DNA of 64,000 nt from Sphingobacterium sp. LZ7M1. GTDB taxonomy: Bacteria; Bacteroidota; Bacteroidia; Sphingobacteriales; Sphingobacteriaceae. The position numbers were made by a program, and so were the translations under genes. Shown here one piece after another: positions 28,454 through 36,276 of this stretch. Where the stretch lies: assembly GCF_024296865.1 (NCBI RefSeq), contig NZ_CP101134.1, forward strand, positions 558,001-622,000. The letters are read 5' to 3'. Each line of letters begins with the position of its first letter. Position 1 is the first letter of the stretch. The notes under the pieces are model-generated. The model had not been told where the DNA came from. It did no database searches and saw only the letters and a list, made by a program, of their open reading frames with translations.

Positions 28454-29494
28454 TTGAAAAAACTAGACGTAAATAAATCGGAGCGCGAAATCATTGAACA
28501 GGCATTGGAGCATTGGGAAAAGGAGCAGTTGCTATCGCAGGAAAAGTCTGAGGAATTAAAGGGAAATTTAGATGATAAAGGCTTTGAATGGGGGATGTTG
28601 GCTAGGTATGCCTTTTGGATAGCCTTGGCCTCATTGATATTCTCCGTGGTTTCCTTGTTTTCCGATGGTTATCTATCCGACTTGGTGGAGAAATTTTACG
28701 AGACCCCGAATGTAATATTCTGTTTAGGTTTTGCAGGATTGGCTGTTTTGTTCTATATCCTAGGTTTTCGGAATAAGTCGAAAAACCCAGAAAAGAACTT
28801 TTCAAATGAGACCTTGATGCTTGCCGGCGCATTCTCTACAGCAGCTAGCATCGGATTTTTAGGGCAGGTCCTGGACCGGAATGAAAACCATTTCACCCTG
28901 CTATTCCTCCTTTCCATCATTATTTACGGAATCCTTTCAGTCAAGCTTACCTCAAAATTGCTTTGGGTTTTTACCTTAGTGGCCCTCGGGATTTGGTTTG
29001 CAACGGAAACAGCGTACCATAGCAATTGGGGATTTAAGTTCTGGGGGATGAATTACCCCTTGAGGTTTACCATTTTTGGGATTATCCTAACTGCTTTTGC
29101 TGTATTGCTACAGCCTAAAATAAAGCCATTGGCCGTATTCGGGTCCACTTCCTTTGTGGTTGGTCTGCTCTACACCATGATCGCCCTTTGGTTGCTTTCC
29201 ATATTTGGCAACTATAGTGATTTCGACAAATGGTCCAGTGTCAGGCAATATGAGATTTTTTACTGGGGGCTTTTAGGGATTGCCATTTCCCTGGGCTTGG
29301 CCATCTATGGCATGAAAACCAAGGACCATATCTCGCGTGATATTGGTTTCGTATTCTTTATCCTGAACCTGTATACCCGGTTTGTGGAGTATCTGTGGGA
29401 TAATATCAATAGAACGATATTCTTTTTGTTATTGGGGGTTTCCTTTTGGTTTGTTGGCCGTTGGGCCGAAAGTATCTGGAAGAAAAAGGAATGA
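28454..29494 (+). CDS. DUF2157-like polytopic membrane protein
   Basis: This 346-residue protein has a charged, helical N-terminus (about 1-45, EIIEQALEHWEKEQLLSQEK) typical of the DUF2157 family, then about eight or nine hydrophobic helices. The function is unknown in the family. The start codon is TTG (MKKLDVNK); no ATG lies near. It converges with the DUF218 gene with only four bases between the two stops. Confidence 0.65.
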   Translation: MKKLDVNKSEREIIEQALEHWEKEQLLSQEKSEELKGNLDDKGFEWGMLARYAFWIALASLIFSVVSLFSDGYLSDLVEKFYETPNVIFCLGFAGLAVLFYILGFRNKSKNPEKNFSNETLMLAGAFSTAASIGFLGQVLDRNENHFTLLFLLSIIIYGILSVKLTSKLLWVFTLVALGIWFATETAYHSNWGFKFWGMNYPLRFTIFGIILTAFAVLLQPKIKPLAVFGSTSFVVGLLYTMIALWLLSIFGNYSDFDKWSSVRQYEIFYWGLLGIAISLGLAIYGMKTKDHISRDIGFVFFILNLYTRFVEYLWDNINRTIFFLLLGVSFWFVGRWAESIWKKKE

Positions 29495-29498
29495 GGTA

Positions 29499-29993
29499 TT
29501 AATACTTTACCCCATTTTCCTTTAAGAAATTCACTGCAATTTTCTCATGTTCGATCAAAGGTTTCAACTCAGAATCCATGAGGGAAGAAGCAACAGAAAC
29601 AAAGAATTTATTGATCGATGGAATCACGGTCTCAGAAATAAGCTGTACCCTTTCCATATGAAATTCAGAGGTGATAATGATCAATAAGTCTGGTTTTATT
29701 TCTTCGATTGTCTTTTGTGAAAGGGAAAAATCTTCAATAGTGTTCTTTGAAGGGATCCCGGGCAGAAAACGGTCGGGATTAATGCCTTTGAGGCTCAAGA
29801 AATTTTGAGCATAATACGTATGTGGTTTGTCCGTAATATTAAAGTGGTCGCCTTGGCCACCCGTACATAAGATCAAAGCGGATTCGTTATTGATGGCTAA
29901 ATCATATGCTCTATATAGCCTATCGAGTGCTATAGCCGAAAGGTGTCCGTACTCGTCATTAGGCGCGCCCAACACCATGATTATTGTTTTCAT
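29499..29993 (-). CDS. DUF218/YdcF-family protein
   Basis: This 164-residue protein matches the DUF218 (SanA/ElyC/YdcF) fold. It starts with a VLGAPNDEYG strand-loop, then ALILCTGGQGD, a KNTIEDFSLSQKTIEE helix and LLIIITSEFHMERVQLI, the usual order of conserved acid and His positions. It lacks the N-terminal membrane anchor found in SanA and ElyC, so it is probably cytoplasmic. Relatives have been tied to envelope homeostasis, but the reaction is unknown. The ATG at 29993 is chosen over an upstream TTG. Confidence 0.7.
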   Translation of the reverse strand: MKTIIMVLGAPNDEYGHLSAIALDRLYRAYDLAINNESALILCTGGQGDHFNITDKPHTYYAQNFLSLKGINPDRFLPGIPSKNTIEDFSLSQKTIEEIKPDLLIIITSEFHMERVQLISETVIPSINKFFVSVASSLMDSELKPLIEHEKIAVNFLKENGVKY

Positions 29994-30201
29994 GAACAAA
30001 TGAATTAATTACCCAAAACTATAAAAAAGGATATAAATAAAGTAAGGTTTAATAATTATTTCTTGTAATTTAAAATATTAACCAATCTAGTTTTACATTC
30101 TAATTATAATAAAAATTTATAACAACTGGAATTGATGTATCCACGGTAATTTACGAAAAATATTAAAAAAGGACAAATTGGTCTTAAATATGAGGTTACA
30201 G

Positions 30202-30234
30202 AAAAAAAGAGGTCGGAATTATGTTCCGACCTCT
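30202..30234 (-). terminator. Terminator of the first lpd gene
   Basis: An 11-bp perfect stem (AGAGGTCGGAA/TTCCGACCTCT) is followed on the minus strand by seven Ts. Confidence 0.9.
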
Positions 30235-30269
30235 TTCAACTCCATCAGGAGTTATTATATTTTAAAATC

Positions 30270-31658
30270 TTATAAGTGGATTACTTCACCGTACGCATCA
30301 GCAACAGCTTCCATAATAGCTTCACTCATGGTCGGGTGAGGGTGAACCGATTTAATGATCTCATGGCCAGTAGACTCTAATTTACGAGCTACAACCACTT
30401 CAGCGATCATTTCAGTTACGTTAGCACCAATTAAGTGAGCACCTAAGAATTCACCATATTTAGCATCGAAGATTACTTTTACGAAACCATCTTTTGCACC
30501 TGCGGCAGAAGCCTTTCCAGAAGCGGAGAATGGGAATTTACCCACTTTGATTTCATAACCAGCATCTTTAGCAGCTTTTTCAGTGAAACCTACGGATGCA
30601 ACTTCTGGAGAACAGTAAGTACATCCAGGAATGTTGTTGTAATCGATAGGGTCAACATGTAAACCTTTGATTTTTTCCACACAGGTGATACCTTCAGCAG
30701 ATGCCACGTGCGCTAGAGCTTGACCTTTCACGATATCACCGATTGCATATACACCATCGATGTTCGTTTTGTAGAAGTCATCAACAAGGACACGTCCTTT
30801 ATCTGTTTTTACACCAACTTCTTCAAGGCCTAGGTTTTCGATGTTAGGCGTAATACCCACAGCAGAAAGAACCACTTCAGCCTCTAAGGTTTCAGTACCT
30901 TTTTCTGTTTTGATGGATACTTTGCATAGATCACCTTTAGTGTCTACTGATTGAACTTCTGATTTCGTAAGGATATTGATACCAGCTTTCTTCAAGGATT
31001 TCTCTAATTGTTTAGAGATTTCTTCATCTTCTACAGGCACGATACGGTCCATAAATTCAACGATAGTCACTTTCGTACCGATTGCGTTGTAGAAATATGC
31101 AAATTCGACACCGATAGCTCCAGAACCTACGACAACCATAGATTTAGGTTGTTTAGGCAAGTTCATTGCTTGGCGGTAACCGATAATTTTCTTTCCGTCT
31201 TGAGGTAGGTTAGGTAATTCTCTGGAGCGAGCACCAGTTGCAAGGATCGTGTGTTTAGCTGTATATTCTTTGGTAGAACCATCTGCAGCTTTCACTTCGA
31301 TCTTACCAGCTTTTTTAATTTTTGCAGTTCCCATGATCACATCGATCTTGTTCTTTTTCATCAAGAACTGGATCCCTTTGCTCATGCCATCTGCTACACC
31401 ACGACTTCTTTTTACGATGGCTTCAAAGTCGGCTTCACCACCGTTCACTTTGATACCATAATCAGCAGCATGATTTAAATATTCGAATACTTGTGCACTT
31501 TTCAATAGTGCCTTGGTAGGAATACAGCCCCAGTTAAGGCAAATTCCACCTAATGCGTCACGTTCGATAATGGCAGTTTTGAATCCCAATTGAGCTGCTC
31601 TGATGGCGGCTACGTATCCACCTGGACCACTACCGATAACAATAATGTCGTAATTCAT
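30270..31658 (-). CDS. lpdA: Dihydrolipoyl dehydrogenase (copy 1)
   Basis: E3 reoxidises the dihydrolipoyl arm of 2-oxoacid dehydrogenase complexes using FAD and NAD+. The 462-residue product has the FAD-binding GSGPGGYVAAIRAAQLG, the redox disulfide CLNWGC (in GGICLNWGCIPTKALL), the NAD-binding VVGSGAIGVEFA and the C-terminal HPHPTMSEA His-Glu pair. It is complete and probably active. The lipoyl sites and E1/E2 partners are not adjacent. A second paralogue lies about 1.1 kb away at 32806-34212. Confidence 0.93.
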   Translation of the reverse strand: MNYDIIVIGSGPGGYVAAIRAAQLGFKTAIIERDALGGICLNWGCIPTKALLKSAQVFEYLNHAADYGIKVNGGEADFEAIVKRSRGVADGMSKGIQFLMKKNKIDVIMGTAKIKKAGKIEVKAADGSTKEYTAKHTILATGARSRELPNLPQDGKKIIGYRQAMNLPKQPKSMVVVGSGAIGVEFAYFYNAIGTKVTIVEFMDRIVPVEDEEISKQLEKSLKKAGINILTKSEVQSVDTKGDLCKVSIKTEKGTETLEAEVVLSAVGITPNIENLGLEEVGVKTDKGRVLVDDFYKTNIDGVYAIGDIVKGQALAHVASAEGITCVEKIKGLHVDPIDYNNIPGCTYCSPEVASVGFTEKAAKDAGYEIKVGKFPFSASGKASAAGAKDGFVKVIFDAKYGEFLGAHLIGANVTEMIAEVVVARKLESTGHEIIKSVHPHPTMSEAIMEAVADAYGEVIHL

Positions 31659-31848
31659 AAATATTAATTGTCGTTATGTTTGCAAATACAATTCTTCAAA
31701 AATACACATTTTTTATTTAGTCAGGACATATCTTTTCCCCTATGGGCTGATTTTTACGCGGTATATGTCATATCGAGGTCAATCCTTTTCCTCGATTTCT
31801 TTTCCCTAAAGGATTTCCTTTTCTTTGCGCTGACTAATAGTAATTTAT

Positions 31849-32145
31849 ATGTTAAGAATATTTCAGCAAGTTGCCCTTTGGGAGGCAATCTCTACCGTTT
31901 TGTTGTTTTTTGTTGCTATGCCATTGAAGTATTTTGGAGGAATTCCAGAAGCCGTGCGTGTTGCCGGATCAATCCATGGTTTCCTCGTTGTACTTTTTGT
32001 TATCCTGTTGATTGCCTGCTGGCAAACCTATAACTGGAAAATTGGCCGTGTAGTCAAATATTTCTTCCTTAGCTTGATCCCAATCGTTTCCTTTTGGGTA
32101 GAAAAAGACCTTAAAAGAGAGATTACAGCTCAAAAAGCTGCTTAA
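31849..32145 (+). CDS. DUF3817 membrane protein
   Basis: This 98-residue protein has three hydrophobic helices (about 8-28, 40-62 and 70-85) and the RVAGSIHGFLVVLFV core of the DUF3817 family, which includes YdzA of Bacillus. The role is unknown. It sits between the two lpd genes but on the opposite strand; its stop overlaps the stop of the convergent thioesterase gene by four bases. Confidence 0.75.
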   Translation: MLRIFQQVALWEAISTVLLFFVAMPLKYFGGIPEAVRVAGSIHGFLVVLFVILLIACWQTYNWKIGRVVKYFFLSLIPIVSFWVEKDLKREITAQKAA

Positions 32146-32549
32146 TCCCTTTTCTTGATATCAGACTCGATCCCCATATAGGCGTAGGTAATTTCCGTTT
32201 TGCCATGTGGGGTTGGAGTTCCTTCCGGATCTAGGTTGACAAATACCAACTTGTCGATCGAAAGAATCACCATCCTTGTTATTTTATTGCGGACCACGCA
32301 GCGCATCGTTAACGAGGTCCTTCCAAAATTGATGGCCTCGATTCCGAGCTCAATGATATCCCCTTGCTTGGCCGAACTGACAAAGTTGATTTCAGAAATG
32401 TATTTAGTGACTACATGTGGATTCCCGAGTTGGACGATGGCGTAGATTACCGCTTCTTCATCTATCCAGCGCAATAGAGTTCCTCCGAATAAGGATCCAT
32501 TTGGGTTTAGGTCCTCGGGTTTGACCCATTTACGAGTATAAAAGTTCAT
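32142..32549 (-). CDS. Hotdog-fold acyl-CoA thioesterase
   Basis: Thioesterases of this type hydrolyse acyl-CoA to the free acid and CoA. The 135-residue product has the family core NPNGSLFGGTLLRWIDEEA (hotdog helix with the catalytic Asp and neighbouring Asn), followed by KYISEINFVSSAKQGDIIEL and FGRTSLTMR. It most resembles the YciA/cytosolic acyl-CoA hydrolase group. The ATG at 32549 gives a normal N-terminus (MNFYTRKWVKPED); an upstream start at 32582 would add 11 hydrophobic residues. Confidence 0.85.
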   Translation of the reverse strand: MNFYTRKWVKPEDLNPNGSLFGGTLLRWIDEEAVIYAIVQLGNPHVVTKYISEINFVSSAKQGDIIELGIEAINFGRTSLTMRCVVRNKITRMVILSIDKLVFVNLDPEGTPTPHGKTEITYAYMGIESDIKKRD

Positions 32550-32753
32550 AATACAAATATCTAAAAAAAATATTTTATTCACTTTCTGTATTTACTCGAA
32601 AGATTCAAGGTGTCCTTCGCTCAAATTTTTAACGGAATGCCAAGTTTAGGGACCTGTCCACTGACTGAAAAATCCGTTTCGCAAACAGTTGATTGGGAGT
32701 ATATTATTGGGGATTGATTCGTATAAGACCAATAACTCCACTAGATTCAGGGA

Positions 32754-32786
32754 CAAAAAAAGAGGCTACCTGAAAAGATAGCCTCT
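32754..32786 (-). terminator. Terminator of the second lpd gene
   Basis: AGAGGCTA/TAGCCTCT with a 10-base loop is followed on the minus strand by a run of seven Ts. Confidence 0.85.
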
Positions 32787-32805
32787 AGAAATAATATTTT
32801 TGATT

Positions 32806-34212
32806 TTAAGCATGGATTGCTCTATTTGCAGTTGCTGCAAGAGCAGCTTCTTTAAATGCTTCCGTGAAAGTAGGGTGAGCGTGGCAGATTCTACCGATAT
32901 CTTCAGCAGATGCACGGTATTCCATTGCAACAACAGCCTCTGCAATCATATCAGCAGCACGTGGTCCGATCATGTGTACACCTAGGATCTCATCTGTTTC
33001 GGCATCAGCCAATACTTTGATGAAACCATCTGTGTCACCCGATGCTTTCGCACGTCCAGACGCTTTGAATGAGAAACTTCCAGCTTTATATTTCTTGCCT
33101 TCTTCTTTCAGTTGTTCTTCAGTTTTACCTACAGACGCAACCTCAGGCCATGTATAAACTACTCCAGGGATCAAGTTGTAGTCGATATGTGGTTTTTGAC
33201 CAGCAATACGTTCAGCAACATAGATACCTTCATCTTCAGCTTTGTGAGCCAGCATAGCACCTTTGATCACATCACCGATGGCATATACACCAGCAACTGA
33301 TGTCTCCAAATGCTCGTTTACAGGAACTTTATTTCCTCTTTCTTCAGTTTTGATGCCGATATTTTCAAGGCCTAGACCTTCTGTATACGCTGTTCTACCA
33401 ACCGCTACGATACAGTAATCGCCTTGTAATTCTACCGCTTGGCCTTTAGCATCTTCCGCTGTAACCGTTACGTTCTTACCTTTTACGGTTGCACCGGTAA
33501 CCTTGTGGCTCATAAAGAATTCTACGCCTAGATTTTTCTTCAGTACACGTTGTAATTCTTTGCCTAGCCCGGCATCCATGGTAGGGATGATAGATTTGGC
33601 ATATTCAACAACGGATACTTTAGCGCCTAAACGGGCATATACAGAACCCAGCTCCAATCCGATAACACCGCCACCGATAACGATTAAGTGTTTAGGGACT
33701 TCAGTAAGGTTTAATGCTTCAGTCGAAGTAATGATACGTTTTTTGTCAACAGGAAGGAAAGGTAATGCTGAAGGTTTGGAGCCCGAAGCGATAATTACGT
33801 TTTTCGCGCTTAATTCTTCTACTTTACCATCTGCAGCAGTCACTTTAATGGTGTTTTTGTCAACGAATGAACCTACGCCTTGGAAGCTGTCAATTTTGTT
33901 TTTCTTGAATAAGAAGGTAATACCAGCAGTATTTTGGTCAATAACACTGTTCTTTCTGTCGATCATTTTTTTCATGTCGACTTTCAGGTTACTTAAGCTA
34001 ATGCCGTGTTGTTCAAAATTGTGAGCAGCATTGTGGTAATGTTCTGATGAATCCAACAATGCTTTGGATGGGATACATCCAACATTAAGACAGGTTCCTC
34101 CAAATGTGCTGTATTTTTCAATTACGGCAGTTTTTAAGCCTAATTGAGCACAACGGATAGCGGCAACATAACCACCTGGACCACTTCCGATTACGATTAC
34201 GTCGTATTGCAT
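32806..34212 (-). CDS. lpdA: Dihydrolipoyl dehydrogenase (copy 2)
   Basis: This 468-residue E3 paralogue has GSGPGGYVAAIRCAQLG, the redox pair in GGTCLNVGCIPSKALLDSS, the NAD-binding IGGGVIGLELGSVYARLG and the CHAHPTFTEAFKEA active-site end. The SSEHYHNA motif after the redox helix is typical of E3 in the pyruvate or 2-oxoglutarate complex. It differs clearly from copy 1, so the two probably serve different complexes. A -7 element TAAATTTG (34244-34237) with TTCG 20 bases upstream precedes the ATG at 34212; a start nine codons earlier is less likely. Confidence 0.93.
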   Translation of the reverse strand: MQYDVIVIGSGPGGYVAAIRCAQLGLKTAVIEKYSTFGGTCLNVGCIPSKALLDSSEHYHNAAHNFEQHGISLSNLKVDMKKMIDRKNSVIDQNTAGITFLFKKNKIDSFQGVGSFVDKNTIKVTAADGKVEELSAKNVIIASGSKPSALPFLPVDKKRIITSTEALNLTEVPKHLIVIGGGVIGLELGSVYARLGAKVSVVEYAKSIIPTMDAGLGKELQRVLKKNLGVEFFMSHKVTGATVKGKNVTVTAEDAKGQAVELQGDYCIVAVGRTAYTEGLGLENIGIKTEERGNKVPVNEHLETSVAGVYAIGDVIKGAMLAHKAEDEGIYVAERIAGQKPHIDYNLIPGVVYTWPEVASVGKTEEQLKEEGKKYKAGSFSFKASGRAKASGDTDGFIKVLADAETDEILGVHMIGPRAADMIAEAVVAMEYRASAEDIGRICHAHPTFTEAFKEAALAATANRAIHA

Positions 34213-34345
34213 AGAGATTTTTCTTTGTTTACGAGGCAAATTTACTATTTAAATGCATATTAAGCGAAGATTAATAGGATTAAAAATTGGGTGTATTTTG
34301 TAATAAGACGGAGAGATTACAAAAGGAAAGCAAGGTTACACTGAT

Positions 34346-34894
34346 GGATTCTGATTCTGAGCATGAAGCGAGGAATATGTTGTCTTTAAAAAAATTGAAT
34401 GTCATCCTTGACCGAAGGTTAAGGAACGGCTCGTATGCTGGAGTAATGGATGGTTTTTGGAAGAAGAAGGTGAGTATTGGCGTACAGTTCCTGTTTGCTT
34501 CGCAAAAGGATGACAGCGATTTTGAGGAGCGAGGTACTGTTCGTATGCTAGAGTAATGGATGGTTTTTGGGTGGAGAAGGTAAGTAATGGTGTACAGTTC
34601 CTGTTTGCTTCGCAAAAGGATGACAGCGATAGGGAGGAGCGAGGAAATGTTCGTATGCTGGAGCAATGGTTGGGTTTCGGATGAAGAAGGTAAGTAATGG
34701 TGTACAGTTCCTCTTTGCTTCGCAAAAGGATGACAGCGATAGGGAGAGGCGAGGAACTGTTCGTATGCTGGAGCAAAGGTTGGGTTTAGGGTGGAGAAGG
34801 TAAGTAATGGCGTACAGTTCCTCTTTGCTTCGCAAAAGGATGACAGCGATAGGGAGTGGAAAAACGTACAGATTCTTCGCTATTCGCTCAGAAT
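34346..34894 (+). repeat. Repeat array A: 110-bp tandem units closed by hairpin modules
   Basis: Four copies of GTACAGTTCCT start at 34482, 34592, 34702 and 34812, exactly 110 bp apart. Each is followed by the hairpin TTTGC-TTC-GCAAA and AGGATGAC. The left end is an outer module (about 34346-34382, GATTCTGAGC..GAAGCGAGGAAT) and a head hairpin CCTTGACC-GAA-GGTTAAGG (34406-34424) inside GTCATCC..GGAAC. The right end is an inverted outer module (34866-34894, GTACAGATTCTTCGCT and on). The head is the reverse complement, in pattern, of the unit hairpins. There is no unique spacer, so this is not CRISPR. Open frames across it change frame each unit and are not genes. Confidence 0.9.
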
Positions 34895-34991
34895 AAAATT
34901 TATTGACAATCAATAAAAAAAATATAAACTTTACATGGTTGGAACGAAGGCTTAATAGTAAAATGCTTATTTGTAAAAAAATTAATAGATA

Positions 34992-35276
34992 GTGTATTAC
35001 GTTTATATTCTAACAAATTCCAATCGAACTGTCCTTTATGTAGGTGTAACTAATGATTTAAAAGTTCGATTAACTTATCACAAATCACCAACCCTATCTC
35101 AAAATTCCTTTACCAACAGGTATAAAGTGTATTTTCTAATTTATTTTGAGACCTTTTCTCATGTTTTGGACGCAATAACTCGAGAGAAGGAAATTAAGGG
35201 ATGGTCAAGAAAACGAAAAGAGGAATTAATTAACACTCAAAACAAAGAATGGAAATTTTTAAATGACACAATTTAG
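34992..35276 (+). CDS. GIY-YIG nuclease-domain protein (UPF0213/YhbQ-like) inside a repeat sandwich
   Basis: This 94-residue single-domain protein shows the GIY-YIG pattern: YYVYIL at the start, LYVGVTNDL (residues 15-23), conserved R26 in LKVRLTYH and the metal-binding Glu E65 in TREKEIKGWSRKRKEELI. All key positions look intact. The start codon is GTG, bounded by an in-frame TAG two codons upstream. The gene is more AT-rich than its neighbours. Repeat array A ends about 100 bp before it, and array B begins four bases after its stop, both in the same orientation. This suggests the gene and arrays form one unit. Stand-alone GIY-YIG proteins are known as DNA-cutting enzymes; the role here is inferred. 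Confidence 0.9.
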   Translation: MYYVYILTNSNRTVLYVGVTNDLKVRLTYHKSPTLSQNSFTNRYKVYFLIYFETFSHVLDAITREKEIKGWSRKRKEELINTQNKEWKFLNDTI

Positions 35277-35280
35277 AGCA

Positions 35281-35599
35281 GGATTCAGATTCTGAGCGAG
35301 GAATCTGTAGCCATAAAAAAAAGAATGTCATCCTTAACCGAAGGTTAAGGAACTGTTCGTATGCTGGAGTAATGGATGGTTTTGGAAGAAGAAGGTAAGT
35401 ATTGGCGTACAGTTCCTGTTTGCTTCGCAAAAGGATGACAGCGATTTTGAGGAGCGAGGTACTGTTCGTATGCTGGAGTAATGGATGGTTTTTGGGTGAC
35501 GAAGGTGAGTATTTGCGTACAGTTCCTCTTTGCTTCGCAAAAGGATGACAGCGACAGGGAGTGGAAAAGCGTACAGATTTCTCGCTATTCGCTCAGAGC
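35281..35599 (+). repeat. Repeat array B: shorter copy of array A
   Basis: Array B has the same order and orientation as array A: outer module (35281-35307), head hairpin CCTTAACC-GAA-GGTTAAGG (35332-35350, a perfect 8-bp stem), two unit anchors GTACAGTTCCT at 35407 and 35517 (110 bp apart), and a terminal inverted outer module (35571-35599). It has two units where array A has four. The shared ends show that both are copies of one element that differ by unit number. Confidence 0.9.
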
Positions 35600-35622
35600 T
35601 GAAGACAGGGGGATAAAAATAT

Positions 35623-35647
35623 AAAAGGCTCCAATTTGGAGCCTTTT
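35623..35647. terminator. Terminator of the azurin-like gene
   Basis: AAAAGGCTCC/GGAGCCTTTT forms a 10-bp stem with an AATTT loop. It lies downstream of the minus-strand cupredoxin gene and can work in both directions. Confidence 0.85.
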
Positions 35648-35668
35648 ATATATGTTCTTTTACTTTGA

Positions 35669-36214
35669 TTATTCAGCAACGATTTGACCATGCATAATTC
35701 CAAAGTGACCAGGGAAGCTACATAGGTAAGGATAAACTCCTTTTTCCAATGTAAACGTGATTTTGTCTTCTTGACCTGGACCTAATAATTTCGTGTGTGC
35801 AACAATTGAAGAAAGAGCTGATTTAGGGATATACTCGTTATCCGCTGCAGCCGTAGCTTCACCACCGAAAGTAGCAACATCAACACCTGGTTTCAAAACA
35901 ACCAAGTTGTGTCCCATTGATTCAACAGGCATAGAACCTACGTTTTTCAAAGTCAATTCTACTGGTTCACCAGCTTTAACACGGATTAATGTAGTATTGA
36001 ATTGCATTTGATCATTAGCTTCAACTGTCCATTGGTTTGACAATGTTACATTCTCAATACCTTCTACAGTTGTAGTAGATGCAGTTTCAGTAGCTTCAGG
36101 TTCAGTTGTAGTGGTTTCGGTTGAAGCGCCTTCTTCTTTCTTCTCAGCGTTATTGCCACAAGAAGTAATTCCAATTGCTAAAACTAGCGCTGGAATAATA
36201 AATAATTTCTTCAT
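35669..36214 (-). CDS. Azurin-like cupredoxin lipoprotein
   Basis: Azurins are small blue-copper electron carriers. The 181-residue product has a lipoprotein signal (MKKLFIIPALVLAIGITSC, C19), then a Thr/Glu-rich linker (about 25-50) and a cupredoxin domain. Its copper ligands are all visible: H102 in SMGHNLVVL, and C165, H170 and M174 in YLCSFPGHFGIMHG. It should be membrane-anchored facing the periplasm or the surface. A role as electron donor to a cytochrome oxidase or peroxidase is possible but not shown. The only downstream minus-strand feature is the terminator at 35623. Confidence 0.92.
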   Translation of the reverse strand: MKKLFIIPALVLAIGITSCGNNAEKKEEGASTETTTTEPEATETASTTTVEGIENVTLSNQWTVEANDQMQFNTTLIRVKAGEPVELTLKNVGSMPVESMGHNLVVLKPGVDVATFGGEATAAADNEYIPKSALSSIVAHTKLLGPGQEDKITFTLEKGVYPYLCSFPGHFGIMHGQIVAE

Positions 36215-36276
36215 AGCTATTTTTAATAAATTTTATACGAATTTAACATAAATTATTGATTTAAACGAGGATTAAA

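Noticed and set aside
31668..32033. 121-codon plus-strand frame overlapping the DUF3817 gene
   Set aside because: It is a Phe/Cys-rich frame that overlaps the recognised DUF3817 frame and the lpd upstream region; it has no domain.
34482..34822. Regular repeats that might be a CRISPR array
   Set aside because: The whole 110-bp unit is repeated with no unique spacers, and no cas gene is present.
34280..34913. Several minus-strand open frames of 120-130 codons with similar protein sequence
   Set aside because: They are translations of the 110-bp repeat. The period is not a multiple of three, so each unit falls in a new frame, and no domain is visible.
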